DNA from: Clostridia bacterium
GTDB lineage: Bacteria; Bacillota_A; Clostridia; Christensenellales; Aristaeellaceae
Assembly (NCBI GenBank): GCA_017464225.1
Contig: JAFUDW010000074.1
Coordinates: 1 to 25,523 of the forward strand
Direction: 5' to 3'
Length of the DNA stretch: 25,523 bases
Shown here: piece after piece, positions 22,819 through 25,523 of the stretch
Position numbering within the stretch: the stretch's first letter is position 1
Layout: each line of letters starts with the position of its first letter
Notes under the pieces: generated by a model
Database searches by the model: none
What the model was told of the DNA's origin: nothing
The model's input: only the letters and a program-made list of their open reading frames with translations
Program-made: the position numbers and the translations under genes

Positions 22819-23442
22819 TCACAGAAGCGGCTGCGCGCCGTCATCCGGTTTTTGCCCGTCATGCGCTTTCCAGGCGCATTCCGTGACCTGCAGATCGGTG
22901 AAAAACGCGGTAAAGGACGAATCCTCCGGGCTGCATGCATAGACGCCGAAGGCGATCTTCCCCGCGCCTTCCCACATATGGCAGACCCGCATTTGGGAAA
23001 ACTCCTTTCCGTCCTGCGAGCACTCGATGCAGTAGTCGTCCTCCCGGCGGCTAAATCGATACCACATGACCTTCACATCGGCGGGGATCGCCGTGGTGGC
23101 CCAATCGGAATACCCATGATTGGTCGCCACCGAGCCCAGATGCTGAAACCGCTCATTTTCATATTCCACCGATCCCTTGAGCCAGTTTTCGCTGTCCAGG
23201 TACATCACGACGCCGCATTGGTCAAACCGATGGCTGCTGCCGGAAAAATCGGTTTTTACAATGAAAGAAAAATACTTTTCCTCGGTTTCCATCTGCAAAA
23301 CGGGCGCGTTGTCGTTGCGAAAATGATAATACGTCCGCTGCCACAGATCGGTATGCGGTTCGGTGGTGATGGCAATACGGTCTTCGCTGACGGCGAACGC
23401 TTTGGGCGCGCGCGTCCAGCGAAGCTGTTCCAATTTCATCAT
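22819..23442 (-). CDS. DUF1349-type concanavalin-like protein (YesU-like)
   Basis: This 207-residue protein has the beta-sandwich signatures of DUF1349. They include LRWTRAPKAFAV near the start, FSFIVKTDFSG, DQCGVVMYLDSENWLKGSVEYEN, RFSRREDDYCIECSQDG and a final KIAFGVYACSP with FTDLQV. Members such as YesU fold like lectins or glucanases and probably bind carbohydrate; no catalytic role is proven. No signal peptide is present. GGAGGGG lies 7-8 bases before the ATG at 23442 (a second ATG follows immediately). It is the middle gene of a three-gene unit, 28 bases after the rhodanese lipoprotein stop. Confidence 0.85.
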   Translation of the reverse strand: MMKLEQLRWTRAPKAFAVSEDRIAITTEPHTDLWQRTYYHFRNDNAPVLQMETEEKYFSFIVKTDFSGSSHRFDQCGVVMYLDSENWLKGSVEYENERFQHLGSVATNHGYSDWATTAIPADVKVMWYRFSRREDDYCIECSQDGKEFSQMRVCHMWEGAGKIAFGVYACSPEDSSFTAFFTDLQVTECAWKAHDGQKPDDGAQPLL

Positions 23443-23470
23443 GGCATGTCCCCTCCGTCATTCATTCGCT

Positions 23471-24241
23471 TTATTGGTCCAGTTCAAAATACACATTGGC
23501 ATCGCCCTTGCCAAGCCGCTCCGCCAGACCCTGGGCATCTTTGATTTTGCCGATGCGGGTATAGCTGTACGGCGTATCAAAGGACTCATAGAAAACGACC
23601 ACGCAGGCATCGCCAAAGAGCATGATATCCCCGGCCTCTACGCGTCCAACGCGCGCAGGCGCGGAGGGCAGGCCGCTCATCAGGTAGTGATACTTTTCAT
23701 TGCCGTTAAGCTCGGTCATGGCAAGCTCCATGGGCAGCAGCGCGGCAAAGGCGCGGGCCGTTTCGTTGTCTTCCAGTATGGCGGAAAATGCCTGATCTCC
23801 GATCCGTAATGTCATGGCTATCCTTTGCTCCTCCTCCGTGGTCACGATATCGCCCGTCCAGGTGATGATCCCGCCGAACTCATAAACATGCGTATATCCC
23901 ATGCTGCTCAGCTTCTGCGCGGCCTGCTTTGACCGGTTGCCGCTCCGGCAATACACCAGGATGATCTGGTCATAATCCGGCAGCGCTTCCGGGGAATCGC
24001 AGCCGATGCTTTCGTTGGGGATCAGGATAGCGCCCGGAATATGCCCGGCATCGTATTCGTCCTGCCGGCGGACATCCACAACGACATGGCCGTCATTCAG
24101 CGCCATATATCGCTTTGCGGTCTCCTGATCGATCTGTACATACCCGCTTTGCACCCCGTCGCCATCCGCCTTTTCGCTCATCGCAGAGCAGGCCGTCAGC
24201 GCGAGGATGCCCGCGAGCAGCAGCGCCACCATGCGTTTCAT
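23471..24241 (-). CDS. Lipoprotein with rhodanese domain fused to a cyclophilin-like domain
   Basis: This 256-residue protein is exported and lipid-anchored, shown by the signal peptide and lipobox LTAC with C18. Residues 35-131 form a single rhodanese domain with DVRRQDEYDAGHIPGA and the active-site loop CRSGNRS (C98-S104), so the sulfur-accepting cysteine is present. Residues 141-253 resemble the cyclophilin-like domain family PF18050: MTLRIGDQAFSAILEDN, MSGLPSAPARVGRVEAGDIML and SYTRIGKI. The pairing suggests sulfur transfer or redox work at the cell surface, but the substrate is unknown. GGGAG lies 7 bases before the ATG. It leads the unit with the DUF1349-type and Cys-rich genes. Confidence 0.85.
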   Translation of the reverse strand: MKRMVALLLAGILALTACSAMSEKADGDGVQSGYVQIDQETAKRYMALNDGHVVVDVRRQDEYDAGHIPGAILIPNESIGCDSPEALPDYDQIILVYCRSGNRSKQAAQKLSSMGYTHVYEFGGIITWTGDIVTTEEEQRIAMTLRIGDQAFSAILEDNETARAFAALLPMELAMTELNGNEKYHYLMSGLPSAPARVGRVEAGDIMLFGDACVVVFYESFDTPYSYTRIGKIKDAQGLAERLGKGDANVYFELDQ

Positions 24242-24320
24242 ACAATCACTCCCATCTTTTCCAAGGTTCAGCGCATCGCATATAGCGGACGAAAATAAAA
24301 ACTCGTATTATTGTGTAAAG

Positions 24321-24349
24321 AGTATATCATACTTTCCTTTGCGCTTCAA
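24321..24349 (-). promoter_or_regulatory. SigA-type promoter of the rhodanese lipoprotein unit
   Basis: On the minus strand: TTGAAG (24344-24349), a 17-base spacer, TATACT (24321-24326), with a TG one base before it (extended -10). It lies 80 bases upstream of the ATG at 24241. Confidence 0.7.
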
Positions 24350-24404
24350 GGCGGCGTCCCGGCGTGTGAAACGATTTCAGCGCAGCGCTTGGCATCCGGG
24401 CATG

Positions 24405-24434
24405 CAATGTAAGCGCTTCCGCTGATTTACATTG
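24405..24434. promoter_or_regulatory. cre-like site and inverted repeat upstream of the second binding protein
   Basis: ATGTAAGCGCTTCCG (24407-24421) matches the CcpA cre consensus WTGNAANCGNWNNCW at 14 of 15 positions. It is enclosed by an inverted repeat, CAATGTAA (24405-24412) and TTACATTG (24427-24434), whose right arm overlaps the -35 hexamer. Carbon catabolite control, or control by another LacI-family protein, is likely. Confidence 0.6.
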
Positions 24435-24460
24435 ACCTTTTTGCTTTCGCAGGCCATAAT
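24432..24460 (+). promoter_or_regulatory. SigA-type promoter of the second binding protein gene
   Basis: TTGACC (24432-24437), a 17-base spacer, CATAAT (24455-24460). The leader is about 40 bases and ends in AAAGGAGG. Confidence 0.7.
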
Positions 24461-24507
24461 GATGCCAGAAATCACAGTCATTGTGAGCTTGAAAAGGAGG
24501 AACGCTT

Positions 24508-25523
24508 ATGAAAAAGCTCGTCGCTATGCTGCTCGCCCTGTCGCTTTGCCTCACGGCTGCCGCCGCCATGGCTGAGAACGTCACCCTGAAGGTGTGGGAC
24601 GGCCAGGACGACCAGGAATTGCTCAAGGAGCTGTGCGAAGCCTATGCCGCCGCCCATCCCGAAAATACATACACCTTCCAATACGGCGTGGTGGGCACCG
24701 CCGACGCCAGCGCCCGGTATCTGGAAGATCCGGCCGCCGCGGCGGATGTGTTCGTTTACCCGGACGACCAGCTGATCCGCCTGGCCCAGGCCGACGCGCT
24801 CTACGAGGTGACCCGCAATCACGACGCCATCGTGGCCGCCAACAGCGTTGGGTCCGTCAACGCAGCCACCTATCAGGGCACGCTGCTGGGCTATCCCATG
24901 ACCGCCGATAACGGCTACTTCCTGTTCTATGACAAGTCCGTGCTGACCGAAGAAGACGTACAGACCTTGGATGGCATCCTGGCCGCCGCAGAAAAAGCCG
25001 GCAAGCAGTTCAACTTCGATGTGGCCAATGGCTGGTATCTGGCCTCCTTCTTCCTGGGCAACGGCTGCACCATCACCCTGGATGAAGAAGGAAATCAGGT
25101 CTGCGATTTCAACAATGAAAAGGGCATCGAAGCCGCTCAGGCTGTGGCCGCCCTGTGCGCTCATCCCGCTTTCCTGCCCGGCGATCAAAACATCCTGACC
25201 GGCACCATCGGCGACAGCGTGTGCGCTGGTGTGTGCGGAACCTGGGTAGCGGACGCCATCAAGGAACGCCTGGGCGACAACTACGCCGCCGCGAAACTGC
25301 CCACCTTCACGGTGAATGGGGAGCAGGTGCAGATGGGCTCCTTCGGCGGCTGCAAGATCCTGGGCGTCAACACCCAGAGCGCTTATCCCGTAGAGGCCAT
25401 GAATCTGGCCGAATTCCTGACCAGCGAGGAAAGCCAGCTGCGCCGCTTCGAGGTGCGCGGCTACGGCCCCTCCAACATCAACGCTGCCAAGAGCGAAGCT
25501 ATCGCTTCCGATCCTGCCCTGTC
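24508..25523 (+). CDS. ABC transporter sugar-binding protein (MalE-like), cut by window end
   Basis: The first 338 codons of an extracellular solute-binding protein of the maltose/maltodextrin-binding type are present; no stop is reached before the window ends. A signal peptide ends in AAAMA near residue 22, with no lipobox cysteine. The mature protein opens VTLKVWDGQDDQELLKELCEAY, a family hallmark. ADVFVYPDDQLIRLAQADALYEV, GYPMTADNGYFLFYDKS and SFGGCKILGVN follow. Together with the length this suggests a cluster 1 (MalE) protein; permease genes may follow beyond the window. AAAGGAGG lies 7 bases before the ATG. A cre-like element upstream indicates carbon control. Confidence 0.9.
   Translation, partial: MKKLVAMLLALSLCLTAAAAMAENVTLKVWDGQDDQELLKELCEAYAAAHPENTYTFQYGVVGTADASARYLEDPAAAADVFVYPDDQLIRLAQADALYEVTRNHDAIVAANSVGSVNAATYQGTLLGYPMTADNGYFLFYDKSVLTEEDVQTLDGILAAAEKAGKQFNFDVANGWYLASFFLGNGCTITLDEEGNQVCDFNNEKGIEAAQAVAALCAHPAFLPGDQNILTGTIGDSVCAGVCGTWVADAIKERLGDNYAAAKLPTFTVNGEQVQMGSFGGCKILGVNTQSAYPVEAMNLAEFLTSEESQLRRFEVRGYGPSNINAAKSEAIASDPAL

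Noticed and set aside
22815..22940. Extension of the Cys-rich gene to an ATG at 22940
   Set aside because: It would overlap the DUF1349-type gene by about 120 bases. The family-like N-terminus MKAYYHLPGLFEFY starts at 22814.
24478..25188. A minus-strand open frame of 236 codons under the second binding protein
   Set aside because: The plus-strand gene has a promoter, AAAGGAGG, a signal peptide and family motifs; the antisense frame has none.

Overview
The window (25.5 kb, roughly 55-60% G+C by eye) looks like a chromosomal segment of an anaerobic, gut-type Firmicute, probably a Clostridia or Christensenellales relative. This rests on strong AGGAGG ribosome binding sites, SigA-like promoters, a CcpA-type cre site, an LplB/LplC-type sugar ABC system without its own ATPase, an extracellular FMN-carrying reductase and InlB/BspA-type surface repeats. 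The species cannot be fixed from sequence alone. No tRNA, rRNA, insertion sequence, phage gene or CRISPR array was seen.

Layout. (1) 1-313 holds no gene. It carries a long hairpin suited to terminating in both directions and a pair of GC-rich stem-loops. (2) 314-5329 (-) encodes a 1671-residue secreted protein with six 95-residue repeats, InlB-type repeats, and two leucine-rich blocks each preceded by an EF-hand-like loop. (3) 5529-8039 (-) encodes an exported flavoprotein reductase with two FMN-binding domains. (4) 8203-9015 (-) encodes a four-helix membrane protein with a small His/Cys domain. (5) 9172-10586 (+) is a translationally coupled pair: a DUF937-like protein with a histone-H1-like Lys/Ala/Thr tail, then a Nudix hydrolase. 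A D-cysteine desulfhydrase-like gene follows (10759-11700). (6) 14207-11883 (-) is a two-gene unit: an S9 peptidase and a YciI-like protein. (7) 20372-14392 (-) is a sugar-use operon: two permeases, a substrate-binding protein and a GH31 glycosidase. A LacI-family regulator is divergent (20769-21779, +). (8) 24241-21921 (-) is a three-gene unit: a rhodanese/cyclophilin-like lipoprotein, a DUF1349-type protein and a Cys-rich predicted TIM-barrel protein. (9) A second substrate-binding protein starts at 24508 (+) behind a cre-like site and runs off the window.

How the genes fit together. The clearest system is the LacI-controlled oligosaccharide locus. The operon promoter (TTGACA, 17 bp, TATACT) is overlapped by one of three related operator-like palindromes, so the divergent regulator probably represses import and GH31 hydrolysis until the sugar is present. 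GH31 expression may be tuned separately by hairpins that enclose its ribosome binding site. The reductase, repeat protein and binding proteins all have signal peptides and would act outside the membrane. The least explained items are the six-repeat secreted protein, the DUF937/H1-like protein coupled to a Nudix enzyme, and the rhodanese/DUF1349/Cys-rich unit. I found no clear-cut novel defence or mobile system.
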